Assembly: GCA_900544335.1 (NCBI GenBank)
Contig: UQUS01000004.1
Span: forward strand, 5,365 to 69,364
Reading direction: 5' to 3'
DNA length: 64,000 bases
From: an uncultured Sutterella sp.
GTDB taxonomy: Bacteria; Pseudomonadota; Gammaproteobacteria; Burkholderiales; Burkholderiaceae_F
The position numbers and the translations under genes were made by a program. Below are positions 35,562 through 44,650 of the stretch, piece by piece. Below the pieces are notes generated by a model. That model did not search any database and had not been told where the DNA came from. It saw nothing but the letters and a program-made list of their open reading frames with translations. The stretch's first letter is position 1. Every line of letters begins with the position of its first letter.

Positions 35562-35955
35562 TTAGATTGCCCAAATCGCCACCGTGCAGTTTCGGGCATC
35601 AAGCGGCAAGACGTCGGGCTTAAGACTGAGAACGGCTCCCTGCCCGCGCTTGACAGACGCATTATCAAGAAGCGAGAAAACTCCGGTCAATTCTGTACCC
35701 GGATTGGCGGTCCGTTTGATTTCAATCGGATTAATTTCGCCGTTTTGCTCTAGGAGTAAGTCGACTTCCTTCTTGTCTTTGTTCCGGAAAAAGAAAACCG
35801 GAGGCTCTTTCCCGCAACCTAGGTAGGTTTTGCCGACTTGGCGTGATCCGGTGACCAAAATGACTTGAAACCACTCGGAAGCCTGAGTGACGATGCTTTC
35901 CAAACTCCGATGAATATAGGACGTTTCTTAAGCTCTCGGCTAATCTGCTGTTGTA
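35562..35955 (-). pseudogene. DUF4143/AAA_14 ATPase remnant with internal deletion
   Basis: The N-terminal part (SLESIVTQASEWFQVILVTG, GSRQVGKTYL Walker A) is joined directly to the C-terminal DUF4143 nuclease-like end (PPVFFFRNKDKKEVDLLLEQ, INPIEIKRTANPG, ending TVAIWAI). About 250-270 middle residues are absent. A probable start region at about 35955 (MSYNSRLAESLRN) is in another frame. Not functional. Confidence 0.75.
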
Positions 35956-36017
35956 AGACATTATGGCCGAAAGCAAATAACCTATGTGTAAATCTAATTG
36001 ATATTCTTAAAAAATTT

Positions 36018-37208
36018 TCAATCAGCCAGTGCGACCGGGTCAAGCTCAAAGAAGCTTTCGAGAGATAAACCGCCCTCCCCGACGACAAGGCAGCGATTCG
36101 GGCGGAACTTTTCTTGAAAAAGCGACAAACCGGCGGAACGTTTTTCCCCGTTGCTTTTAACCTCAAGAGCGATTGTTTTCCCGCGGACACTTAAAACGAA
36201 ATCGACCTCTTTATCGCCCTCGCGCCAATACGAGACGCCGAATCGGCTACGAAAACTCTGGCTGATGAGATAGGCCCCGACGGCCGATTCAACCACCCGC
36301 CCCCATAGGTCGGGCTTGGCTCGTGCCTCCTCAAAAGAAAGCGCACTGCATGCGGCAAGCAACGCCGAGTTATGGACCTGAAACTTCGGGATACTCGCTT
36401 TTTTGCGAGCCTCGTCGTTCGAATATTTTGAAAGCGTTCCGAGCAATCCGCAGGTATTCAGTTTTTCGAGATACCCGGCAATCGTCGAAACGTTTCCCCT
36501 ATCCTGCAATTGCCCGAGAAGTTTCGTGAGGGAAAGAATCTTTCCTGAATAAGCAATCCCTAATTCCAACGTCTTTCTTAAGAGCGCAAGATTGGCAATG
36601 TGTCCGTCTTCGAGAACATCGCGGTTGACGGTCGAATCGATGACGGAACTTTGGATATAGGCTTTCCATCGCTCGATTTGGTCGGGAATCAGGAAGGCCG
36701 GTCCAGGGTAGCCGCCGTACCAAATGTACTGATCAAGGCTTGTCCCGTATGCCTCATGCATTTCCGAATATGTCCAATGGGTCATACGGATTTCTTCAAA
36801 GCGCCCGGTGAGCGATTCGCTCAATCCACTCATCACGAGAGCACGGGACGATCCGAGGAGTAATAATTTAATGGAGCGGGCATTCCATGTATCAGCATCC
36901 CATTCGCGTTTGACGGTTTCCGACCAGTTCGGAACTTTTTGGATTTCGTCGATGACAAGAAGAAAGTCTTTGCCCCCGCCCTTGGCGTATTCGACACGCG
37001 CCGTTTCCCAACAGGAACTTAACCAAGAGGCATCCGCGGCAGCAACGGCATCGGCTGAGTAATAAAGGGACGGGGCGTCCAATGTCTCAAGCACCTGCCT
37101 AACAACGGTTGTTTTGCCGATTTGACGCGGACCGAGGACGACCTGAATAAAACGTCGTGGCTCGGTAACGCGTTGTTTAATCAGGGAAAATTCTTTTCGC
37201 GTAAACAT
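36018..37208 (-). CDS. AAA_14/DUF4143 ATP-binding protein A
   Basis: A 396-residue ATPase: Walker A GPRQIGKTTVV, Walker B LLVIDEIQKVPNWSETVK, sensor LLLGSSRALVMSGLSESLTGRF, a winged-helix region, and a C-terminal PD-(D/E)XK-like DUF4143 domain (EVDFVLSVRGKTIALEVKSNG). Role unknown for the family; toxin-, defence- and transposition-like roles have been proposed. ATG 37208 has a GAGG site 8 nt upstream and is preferred over a TTG four codons earlier. Palindromic direct repeats lie upstream. Confidence 0.88.
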   Translation of the reverse strand: MFTRKEFSLIKQRVTEPRRFIQVVLGPRQIGKTTVVRQVLETLDAPSLYYSADAVAAADASWLSSCWETARVEYAKGGGKDFLLVIDEIQKVPNWSETVKREWDADTWNARSIKLLLLGSSRALVMSGLSESLTGRFEEIRMTHWTYSEMHEAYGTSLDQYIWYGGYPGPAFLIPDQIERWKAYIQSSVIDSTVNRDVLEDGHIANLALLRKTLELGIAYSGKILSLTKLLGQLQDRGNVSTIAGYLEKLNTCGLLGTLSKYSNDEARKKASIPKFQVHNSALLAACSALSFEEARAKPDLWGRVVESAVGAYLISQSFRSRFGVSYWREGDKEVDFVLSVRGKTIALEVKSNGEKRSAGLSLFQEKFRPNRCLVVGEGGLSLESFFELDPVALAD

Positions 37209-37225
37209 TGGGGACCTCAAGGTTT

Positions 37226-37262
37226 TAATTTTACGAGATGCTGCTCGTAATTTTACGAGATG
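37226..37262. repeat. Two 15-bp direct repeats (22-bp spacing) upstream of ATPase A
   Basis: TAATTTTACGAGATG at 37226-37240 and again at 37248-37262, exactly 22 bp apart (two helical turns). The distal copy also forms a palindrome CTCGTAA-AA-TTACGAG on the other strand. Placed 18 bp before the ATPase start, as expected for an operator of an autoregulated gene. Confidence 0.65.
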
Positions 37263-37501
37263 GAACTCACAAAATGCAATTCTTTTTGAAAATCAGTCCT
37301 TCTCACGGTGTCCGGCGCTCGGTTCGCAGTGAAAAGTCATGCTTAATACCAAAGCGCGCGGATTCGGCCCACGATGTCGCAAGACGTCAATCGGCTGCGA
37401 TTTTCAGGTTGGGGCTTATGCGTAATTCTCGGTGTCAGGTGCGTCTCGGGCTCTCGGTTTGGCTAAAATCCGAGAATCGGTCAAATCGGGGGGACTTCAT
37501 C

Positions 37502-37918
37502 ATGGACGTTAAAAAAGACAACGCGATGTACATGCACATCGCTCAGATTGCATCCGAACGCAGTTATGCCGTGCGGCTTAAGGTCGGGTGCGTGATTGTC
37601 AAGAACAATGCCATCATTTCCATCGGTTGGAACGGCATGCCGACCGGGTACGATAACTGTTGCGAAATGCAAGTGGACGGCAAACTCGTGACGCGTCCCG
37701 AGGTGCAACACGCCGAACTCAATGCGATTTCCAAGCTGGCCTTTAACGGCTTTTCCAGTCGCGGAGCAAGCATCTTTATCACCCACTCCCCATGCATTCA
37801 CTGTGCCCTTTTGATTCAAAAGTGCGGCATCGAGCACGTCTATTACCACGAGATTTATCGCGATGATTCGGGTATCCGATTTCTAAAGCACGCCGGAATC
37901 GATGTCGAGCAACTTTAG
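37502..37918 (+). CDS. Deoxycytidylate (dCMP) deaminase family protein
   Basis: A 138-residue zinc deaminase. Ligands are visible: HAELNAI (His and catalytic Glu) and SPCIHCALLIQKCGI (two Cys). Also GCVIVKNNAIISIGWNGMPTGYDN, typical of dCMP deaminases (ComEB/DCTD type), which make dUMP for thymidylate synthesis. ATG 37502 gives the conserved start; an upstream extension is not protein-like. A NERD helicase gene follows 26 bp downstream. Confidence 0.88.
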   Translation: MDVKKDNAMYMHIAQIASERSYAVRLKVGCVIVKNNAIISIGWNGMPTGYDNCCEMQVDGKLVTRPEVQHAELNAISKLAFNGFSSRGASIFITHSPCIHCALLIQKCGIEHVYYHEIYRDDSGIRFLKHAGIDVEQL

Positions 37919-37944
37919 AGGCTCCTTTTTTCCGGTGAACGACT

Positions 37945-39600
37945 ATGGCTAAGGTAATTGAAAATCCACGCCATTTTTCCGAGCCTGCGCGAGGCGGCGA
38001 CTTCGGAGAAGCGGCCGTCAGACGTCAACTCGAAGTCCTGCCCGATGACTACACCGTCTTTTTAAACTACGAGGCGATGAGCCAGGTCGGTCGCGTTTTA
38101 AGCGAGTTTGACGATGTCGTCGTGACGCCGACGGGCGGCATTCTGGTTTTGGAAGTCAAAACAGGACAACTTTCGGTCGATGAGACCGGCAATCTCATTC
38201 GAGAACGCAAGGAAGGCATTCTCGATATTTCCGCGCAGATTGCCACGCAACATCGCTTGATTCTGACGCGTTTAAAGAGCCGTTTTCCGGGTAAACACCT
38301 GCGGTTTAAGCACTTTCTCGTGATTCCCTACGGGCAGATTGCAGAGACTTCTTCCTTCAATGACCTCACCACCAGCGTGATTGATTCGAAGAGAGTGCCC
38401 TTTCTCGCTGAAATCGTTCAAAACTTTAATGCCGAATACATCGACCCGGAAGATGTGCTTTCTTCGGATGAAATCATTGAGTTTTTCAAGGGGCAAATTG
38501 CCCTGACGCCGGATGTCTCGGCCCTGGTTTCCGGCATTGAGTCGCTCCAAAACACGCGGGCCCGGGGACTTTCCGAATGGATTCCGCGGATTCAGACCGC
38601 CTCGCCTGTCATTGAGGTTGAAGCACCGGCAGGGGGCGGAAAAACGCAACTTGCCGTCACACTTCTCAAAGGCGCTTCGGACCGAGGGCTGAGGGCGCTT
38701 TATGTGGGGTTTCACCGTAACAATGTCGAGCGCCTTAGAAAAACCCCGGTTGCCTCTCGCATTGCCTTTATCGGAACCTGGCACGAATTAGCGCGCGAGT
38801 TAACTCGCGATGCAACAGATCCGAGCACTCTCACGCCCGAAGAAAGAGTCGCCTGGTTTGATTCGCTTTCCGAGACCCTGTGTCAAACGCTCAAAACCAC
38901 GGCCCTACCCTACGATTTGATTGTGGCCGACGGCGCCGAAGACTTTGAGTTTGACTGGATTGAAGCGCTTGCCAATGCGCTGAACCCGGGCGGACACCTC
39001 TATACATTGCGCGATCTTTTTGCCCGAGACGCGAAATCGCATCCGGAGTTTGCTCCGATTGACCACATTATCGTTCGTTCGACCGAATCGGCCCGTGTCT
39101 CTCAGGCGCGCGCTTCCGAGATGATTGCGCTCGGATTGGTGAGCCCTGAATTTACAGGGAATCCGGATTTTGCCGGCGAGAATACGATTGTTTCGTATGC
39201 TCCGATCGAGTCGATTCGCCGGGCTACGGAAAAAGCTCTTGAAAATGCCGTTGCCGCCGGGTTTTCTCCCGAACAGATTGCCCTTTTAAGTGCAAAAGGG
39301 CTTTCCTCCTCCAAACTCCTACAAAAGGAGAGTTTGGGCGGGTACGCGCTGAAGAGACCGACCGGGCGTTTTAATCAGAACGGGGACATGATCTTTACCG
39401 ACGGAGTACTCTTTGCCGATACCGTGCGGCGCTTCAAGGGTCTGCAAAGTCCCTGTGTCATCGTGACGGAATTGGATTTTAAAGAGCTCAATGATTCCGT
39501 TCGGGCCCTCTTGTACCTGGCGATGACGCGCGCTTCGGTGCGATTAGAGCTTGTGATGAGCGAAGACAGTGTCCGGGCGCTCAGTAGCGCTAACGCGTAA
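37945..39600 (+). CDS. NERD-domain nuclease fused to UvrD-like helicase
   Basis: A 551-residue protein. Residues about 15-125 are a NERD domain, with the PD-(D/E)XK-like pattern FDDVVVTPTGGILVLEVKTG. From about 225: P-loop EAPAGGGKTQLA, a Walker B-like LIVADGAEDFEFDWI (degenerate, Asp-Gly-Ala-Glu), and a C-terminal UvrD_C_2 region RFKGLQSPCVIVTELD with LLYLAMTRAS. Probably a DNA repair or defence helicase-nuclease. It is in line with the dCMP deaminase gene. Confidence 0.85.
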   Translation: MAKVIENPRHFSEPARGGDFGEAAVRRQLEVLPDDYTVFLNYEAMSQVGRVLSEFDDVVVTPTGGILVLEVKTGQLSVDETGNLIRERKEGILDISAQIATQHRLILTRLKSRFPGKHLRFKHFLVIPYGQIAETSSFNDLTTSVIDSKRVPFLAEIVQNFNAEYIDPEDVLSSDEIIEFFKGQIALTPDVSALVSGIESLQNTRARGLSEWIPRIQTASPVIEVEAPAGGGKTQLAVTLLKGASDRGLRALYVGFHRNNVERLRKTPVASRIAFIGTWHELARELTRDATDPSTLTPEERVAWFDSLSETLCQTLKTTALPYDLIVADGAEDFEFDWIEALANALNPGGHLYTLRDLFARDAKSHPEFAPIDHIIVRSTESARVSQARASEMIALGLVSPEFTGNPDFAGENTIVSYAPIESIRRATEKALENAVAAGFSPEQIALLSAKGLSSSKLLQKESLGGYALKRPTGRFNQNGDMIFTDGVLFADTVRRFKGLQSPCVIVTELDFKELNDSVRALLYLAMTRASVRLELVMSEDSVRALSSANA

Positions 39601-39870
39601 CAGGATATTTTCGGGTTAGACACAGAGCGCATTGATTTTCAAGAGAAAATCAAAATGTGAGTGATAACTTATTTGAGTGATTTTTACTAAGATTGACTCC
39701 TTAATCGAGGGGTAGCACTCGGCGAGACGGTATTCGGCAAGCGCTCTTTTTCACGGTATTTGATCGGGGACGCGTTGGTTTCGCCCCCTTCCTACTCCCC
39801 TCGACCGATACGAAATGCGTTAAAAACCTGTAGCATTCGCGTCGGGGGAGTTTTTCACCATAAACTCTTT

Positions 39871-40512
39871 ATGAACTTGTATCAAATTACCGATTTTATC
39901 GGCATCATTGCATTCGCTTTAGCCGGAATCCTTGCCGCCCGAGGACGCAAAGTCGATCCGGTCGGCGTTTTCGTTATGGCTTTCACCACAGCTTTCGGCG
40001 GCGGACTGATTCGCGACATCATCATCGATAACCGTCCCTTTTACTGGATTGCCCATCAGGAGTACGTTTGGGTCGTGCTCTTTATGACCCTGATTGCTCC
40101 GCTGATTGTCCGCAAATTCACGGAAACGCGCCTGTATGCCATCTTTATCTGGTCAGATGCCATAGGACTTGCGGTCTTTTCCGTCGGCGGAACGGCTATG
40201 TCGACAGCTGCGGGTGTCCCGGCCCTGCCGGCTGTGATTTTGGGGGTGTGCACCGGGGTTTTCGGTGGCCTACTGCGAGATGTCTTTTTATGTCGCTTCC
40301 CGATGGTCCTATCGGATAAGCAGCCTTACGCCTTTGCCGCGTTTGCCGGAAACTGGGTGTATCTGGGACTTGTGTACATCAACATGTCCGTGGATACGGC
40401 CTTTATTGCTTCGGCCGTGTTCATTGCCGGTTTGCGCCTGGTGTGTTGGCATCTGGATATGCCGTTTGTTTCATACGGCTCCCACAAAGGCGTCGATGAC
40501 GGAACGCTTTAG
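39871..40512 (+). CDS. UPF0126/TRIC-family membrane channel protein
   Basis: A 213-residue protein with two repeats of three membrane helices. The repeat motif is clear: FALAGILAARGRKVDPVGVF ... FGGGLIRDIIIDNRPFYW in the first half and FSVGGTAMSTAAGVPALPAV ... FGGLLRDVFLCRFP in the second. Bacterial TRIC homologues are trimeric K+ channels. ATG 39871 removes a non-conserved 37-residue extension. Confidence 0.9.
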   Translation: MNLYQITDFIGIIAFALAGILAARGRKVDPVGVFVMAFTTAFGGGLIRDIIIDNRPFYWIAHQEYVWVVLFMTLIAPLIVRKFTETRLYAIFIWSDAIGLAVFSVGGTAMSTAAGVPALPAVILGVCTGVFGGLLRDVFLCRFPMVLSDKQPYAFAAFAGNWVYLGLVYINMSVDTAFIASAVFIAGLRLVCWHLDMPFVSYGSHKGVDDGTL

Positions 40513-40604
40513 GGTCGTTTTGCTCTTTTCCCGATAAGTCAGCCGCAACGCTTGTACAACATGCGTCGCGGCTTCATCCTTTCGGCGTCAAACTGCCCGA
40601 CCTC

Positions 40605-42389
40605 TTAGGAGAGCTTTTTCCTGAGTTCCGCGAGGTCCACAACAGCTTCGGTTTCTCTTCGATCCGTGTAGTGCGTATGAAGAAGTCGGTGCGAAGTTTC
40701 CGAGCACGGCTCTTTTAAGAATTCCGTGTACAGAATCTGCACGTCGGGATTGTTGTGGCTCTGACGCAATTGCCGTTTGGAATCAATGGCATAGATGCCG
40801 GCAATGCGCTTTTGCGCCCGCGTCAGGTACTCGCGTTTGACTCTCGGAGTTCCGCCGCCGTCAATGCAGCCGCCCGGACACGCCATCACTTCGATAAAGT
40901 GATACGGACACGTACCGGCTTTAATCTGATCGACAAGCTTCTGGGCATTGACAAGGCCGTGGACCACGGCAATGCGCACAGTTCCGGTTTTGCCGAGTGT
41001 GAGCGCGGCCTCTTTAATCCACTCCATGCCGCGCACGGGTTCGTATTCCACAGGGCCCAATTCTTTTCCTGTGAGAATAAAGTGCACGGTGCGAATCGCT
41101 GCTTCCATCACGCCGCCCGTAGCCCCGAAAATCACGCCGGCTCCGGTGTTTTCACTCATGACCGGGGAATCGAATTCCGACTCAGGCGTCTTCGAAAGGT
41201 CCACGCCGTACATTTGCAGCAGGCGCGCAAACTCTCGGACCGTCAGGACCAAGTCCGTGTCAGGCATGCCGTTTTGCCGAAGCTGCTCGCGAAGGGCTTC
41301 GTCTTTCTTGGCCGTGCAGGGCATGACGGAGATAAAGCGCAGTTTCTTGGGGTCGACATCCTTTTTCTTAGCAAAGTAGGTCTTAGCGAGAGCCCCGAAA
41401 ATAGCCTGCGGCGAGCGCGTGGTCGAAAGGTTTTCGATGACCTCTGGATTGATCTTTTCCACAAAGTTAATCCAGCCCGGGCAGCAACTTGTCATCATCG
41501 GGAGTTTTCCGCCGTGCTCGATTCGGTCAATGAGTTCCGTACCCTCTTCCATAATCGTGACATCGGCGGCCCAGTTGATGTCGCAGACAAAGTCGGCACC
41601 GATTTGCTTTAACGCCGTCACGATGCGCTTTTCGGAGTTTTCTCCGAGCGGCATCCCGAAGGCTTCTCCGAGCGTCACTCGCACGGCCGGGGCAAAAGCG
41701 ACGACGGTTTTAATTTCCGGGTTGTTAAACCAAGCAAGCGCCGTATCGATTTGGTCTTTTTCCGCTAAGGCGCCGACCGGGCACACGAGCGTACACTGTC
41801 CGCACTGCACGCAGCGGGAACTTTGACCCCACTTGTCTGTGCCGGCAATGCCGACACAGGCCGTATTTCCGAAGCCTTCGAGCGTTAATGCCGAAAGACC
41901 CTGCACTTTGCGGCACACTTCAACGCAACGCATGCAACGAATGCACTTATTCGCATCGCGTACAAGAGCCGTAGCTGAGTCGTCAAAGGGACGCGACGCT
42001 TTGCGGTTGCCGTTATCGGGGTTTTGCGTCAGTCCGACGTAGACGGCTGCATCCTGCAATTCGCAGTCTCCGTGTCTCGGACAGGCGGCGCAGTTCTGGT
42101 CGTGGTCGGAAAAAAGCCACTTGACCTGTTGCTTTTGCATGGCCCGAACCGTGTCGGTGCGGGTGTAAACGTGCATGCCTTCGGCAATCGGTGTCGTGCA
42201 CGCCGTCGTGATGCGCGATGAGGCGCCGTCGCGAATTTCCACCAGACACACGCGGCAGGTTCCCGGCGTATGGTCAATCGGAAGCAACGCACACAGAGTC
42301 GGAATAAAGATACCGGCGCGTTTGGCGGCGGCAAGAATCGTTTCGCCTTCGTTAAATTCAACAGGTCGGTCGTTAATGTAAGCCAGCAT
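40605..42389 (-). CDS. [FeFe] hydrogenase catalytic subunit (NuoG-type N-terminus)
   Basis: A 594-residue group A hydrogenase. In order: 2Fe-2S ferredoxin domain (CALLPIDHTPGTCRVCLVEI), His-ligated 4Fe-4S (HDQNCAACPRHGDCELQD), two 4Fe-4S (CIRCMRCVEVC, CVQCGQCTLVCPVGA), then the H-cluster motifs TSCCPGW (L1), MPCTAKKDEA (L2) and EVMACPGGCIDGGGTPR (L3), and a C-terminal small-subunit-like domain. All H-cluster cysteines are present, so it should be active if HydE/F/G maturases exist elsewhere (none in the window). The next gene upstream is its flavoprotein partner. Confidence 0.95.
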   Translation of the reverse strand: MLAYINDRPVEFNEGETILAAAKRAGIFIPTLCALLPIDHTPGTCRVCLVEIRDGASSRITTACTTPIAEGMHVYTRTDTVRAMQKQQVKWLFSDHDQNCAACPRHGDCELQDAAVYVGLTQNPDNGNRKASRPFDDSATALVRDANKCIRCMRCVEVCRKVQGLSALTLEGFGNTACVGIAGTDKWGQSSRCVQCGQCTLVCPVGALAEKDQIDTALAWFNNPEIKTVVAFAPAVRVTLGEAFGMPLGENSEKRIVTALKQIGADFVCDINWAADVTIMEEGTELIDRIEHGGKLPMMTSCCPGWINFVEKINPEVIENLSTTRSPQAIFGALAKTYFAKKKDVDPKKLRFISVMPCTAKKDEALREQLRQNGMPDTDLVLTVREFARLLQMYGVDLSKTPESEFDSPVMSENTGAGVIFGATGGVMEAAIRTVHFILTGKELGPVEYEPVRGMEWIKEAALTLGKTGTVRIAVVHGLVNAQKLVDQIKAGTCPYHFIEVMACPGGCIDGGGTPRVKREYLTRAQKRIAGIYAIDSKRQLRQSHNNPDVQILYTEFLKEPCSETSHRLLHTHYTDRRETEAVVDLAELRKKLS

Positions 42390-42406
42390 AGTCAGTTTCC
42401 TCCCGA

Positions 42407-44362
42407 TCAGTCGGCATTGGCAACCGGTTTATCAGTGTAAAAGCGGATGACGCGATAGCAACGCATGCAACGGGACGCTTCTTCACATGCCTCGGCATCG
42501 GTAAATCCCGTATCGGCCGGATAAAAGTTCTTAGACCGAACGGCCGGATCGACACGGTGGATGGTCATGCGCTTTTTAGGCTTACAGGGCTCGACCGTAT
42601 CCCAAACAAGTTTTAACCGCATGATGAGGTCACTTGCCCTGTCACGGGGGTTAAAGCGCGATTGACCCTTAAGGTAGGCGACAATCGATTTTGCCGCCCT
42701 GTCACCTTGCGCGAGGGCCTCGACAAGACTGGTCGGACCCGTGGCGCAATCGCCGCCGGCAAAAACGCCGTCTACATCGGTCATCTGTGTGGCGTCGGTC
42801 TGAATATTGCCGCGCCGTCCGAGTGTCAGCTCCGAATTTTCCAGGGCTTGTGTCTCGATTTTCTGCCCGATGGCGGCAACGAGTGTTTGACAAGTGAGTG
42901 TGAACTCACTGCCCGGAATCGGCGCAACACCCATGCGTCCCCTGGCATCGGGCTCGGTGGTGTGCATCTTCGTAAGCCGCACACCCGTTAGGGCGCCGTC
43001 GCGACTTTCCAAAGCAACGGGGTTTGTAAGGAAGTGAAATTCAACGCCCTCCTCCTGAGCCTCGCGAATCTCTTCTTTATCGGCCGGCGCTTCTTTGAGC
43101 GTACGGCGGTAAATGAGGTGTACGCGACCTGTCGTCACTCGCCGCGCCGTGCGGCAGCAGTCCATGGCAACGTTTCCGCATCCGACAACGGCAATGTCGC
43201 CCTCTATCTTGGGTTGGCGCCCGGCGTTAACTTCTTTTTCAATTTCAAGAAGAAAATCAATACCGTTTCGGTAACCTTTAAGGCTCGTGTCCTCATCTGG
43301 TAGCCCTAAATAGGCGCCCTTAGCGCATCCGATTCCGAGGAAAACGGCTTTGTAGCGTACCTTCAAATCGGCAAGCGTCATGTCGCGACCGAGCTTTTTG
43401 CCGTAGAAAAATGTTCCGCCTAAGGATTTAACGGCATCGGTTTCGTTTTTCAGAATGTCTTTGGGGAGTCGATACGGAGGAATACCGCGAAGGGCCATGC
43501 CGCCCGATTCGGTGTCCGCATCGTAGATATCGACGGCAACGCCCTTTTGTAAGAGGTGGTATGCGCAGTTAATCCCGGCAGGACCCACACCGACAACGGC
43601 AACCTGAGCTCGGACGCCCTCCGGAACCGTCCTCTTAAAGAGCGAAGCAATGGTGCCTTGGGTCGCTTCGGCAATGTAGCGTTTGACTTCTTTAATGGCA
43701 AGGGGGCCTTCGAGGGCATTTCTTCTGCAGGCTTTTTCGCAGGGTCTGACGCACACGCGTCCGCAGGTTGCAACCATCGGATAGCGCTCGAGAATGACGG
43801 CACGCGCCAGAGCGTTTTGTCCGTCACGCACAAAATCCATATAACGCGGAATATTGACGTGGTCGGGGCACCCTTCGATGCAACTTGCGGTGACAACACC
43901 GTAAGAAGAAAGCACACGAGTGTCCGTGACGGTTTTAAAGAGTTCGTCTTTAAAGTGTGTCAAAGCCGCAATCAACGGCTTGGCGCTTGTGCGTCCGATG
44001 CCGCAAAGGCTTGTTTGATCCATTTCACGGGCGGCACTTAAGACGGCATCCCAGTCAACGGTAGCTTCTTGACCGACCGTAAGGCTTGTGAGCGCTTCAT
44101 CAATAATGATGGAGGCGTTACGGCACGGTGTACAGCGTCCGCAGGAATTGGCTCGCACGGTCTTGTAGTAATCGGAAAGAACGCGTGCAAGAGAAACGGT
44201 TTTATCGAGAACCAAAAAGCCTGCGTGCGCAACTAGGGCGCGCATGGGGTTGTTCGGGTCGAATTCGGCAATCGCATCAACGGGAAAACCATCGGACGGG
44301 CTTTCGGATTTTCGGTTATCGAAGATACGACCGTTCCAGACACCGTATAAGATTTGTGCCAT
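42407..44362 (-). CDS. Hydrogenase-linked NAD(P)H flavoprotein (NuoF 4Fe-4S plus GltD-like fusion)
   Basis: A 651-residue protein. Residues about 70-145: NuoF-type 4Fe-4S domain (SCGRCTPCRNAS and SLCGIGRTSAKP). Residues about 160-240: Fer4_20-like cysteine domain (GCPDHVNIPRY, CGRVCVRPCEKACRR). Then a GltD-type FAD/NAD(P) module: VAVVGVGPAGINCAYHL, VVGCGNVAMDCCRTARR, GVFAGGDCATGPTSLVEA. A C-terminal Cys pair (CEEASRCMRCY) ends it. It lacks the FMN/NADH half of NuoF. First gene of a two-gene operon 17 bp before the hydrogenase; probably passes electrons between NAD(P)H and the hydrogenase. Confidence 0.9.
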   Translation of the reverse strand: MAQILYGVWNGRIFDNRKSESPSDGFPVDAIAEFDPNNPMRALVAHAGFLVLDKTVSLARVLSDYYKTVRANSCGRCTPCRNASIIIDEALTSLTVGQEATVDWDAVLSAAREMDQTSLCGIGRTSAKPLIAALTHFKDELFKTVTDTRVLSSYGVVTASCIEGCPDHVNIPRYMDFVRDGQNALARAVILERYPMVATCGRVCVRPCEKACRRNALEGPLAIKEVKRYIAEATQGTIASLFKRTVPEGVRAQVAVVGVGPAGINCAYHLLQKGVAVDIYDADTESGGMALRGIPPYRLPKDILKNETDAVKSLGGTFFYGKKLGRDMTLADLKVRYKAVFLGIGCAKGAYLGLPDEDTSLKGYRNGIDFLLEIEKEVNAGRQPKIEGDIAVVGCGNVAMDCCRTARRVTTGRVHLIYRRTLKEAPADKEEIREAQEEGVEFHFLTNPVALESRDGALTGVRLTKMHTTEPDARGRMGVAPIPGSEFTLTCQTLVAAIGQKIETQALENSELTLGRRGNIQTDATQMTDVDGVFAGGDCATGPTSLVEALAQGDRAAKSIVAYLKGQSRFNPRDRASDLIMRLKLVWDTVEPCKPKKRMTIHRVDPAVRSKNFYPADTGFTDAEACEEASRCMRCYRVIRFYTDKPVANAD

Positions 44363-44650
44363 GTGCTCACCTTTCTGAATAACTTGACTCCAACGCTCGA
44401 TTGTACTCGGTTTGAGGGGTAAAAAAACTAAGATAACCGGCTAGCTTTTTCGCTGTACAAGGCGTGAAATTTTTGTTTCGGGACTCGGACGAACGGGACT
44501 GTTCCGTCGGCTCGAACTTAAGAAAAAGGCCCGATTTACCTTGTCCCGCCCGACCTTACTTGCAGGGCTCATTTAAAGGAAGAGAAGCAACCGTCAGGGC
44601 ACAACTTTCGTTTTTCCTGAAGCCGGATGCGTTCTGATTTTCGAACTCGG

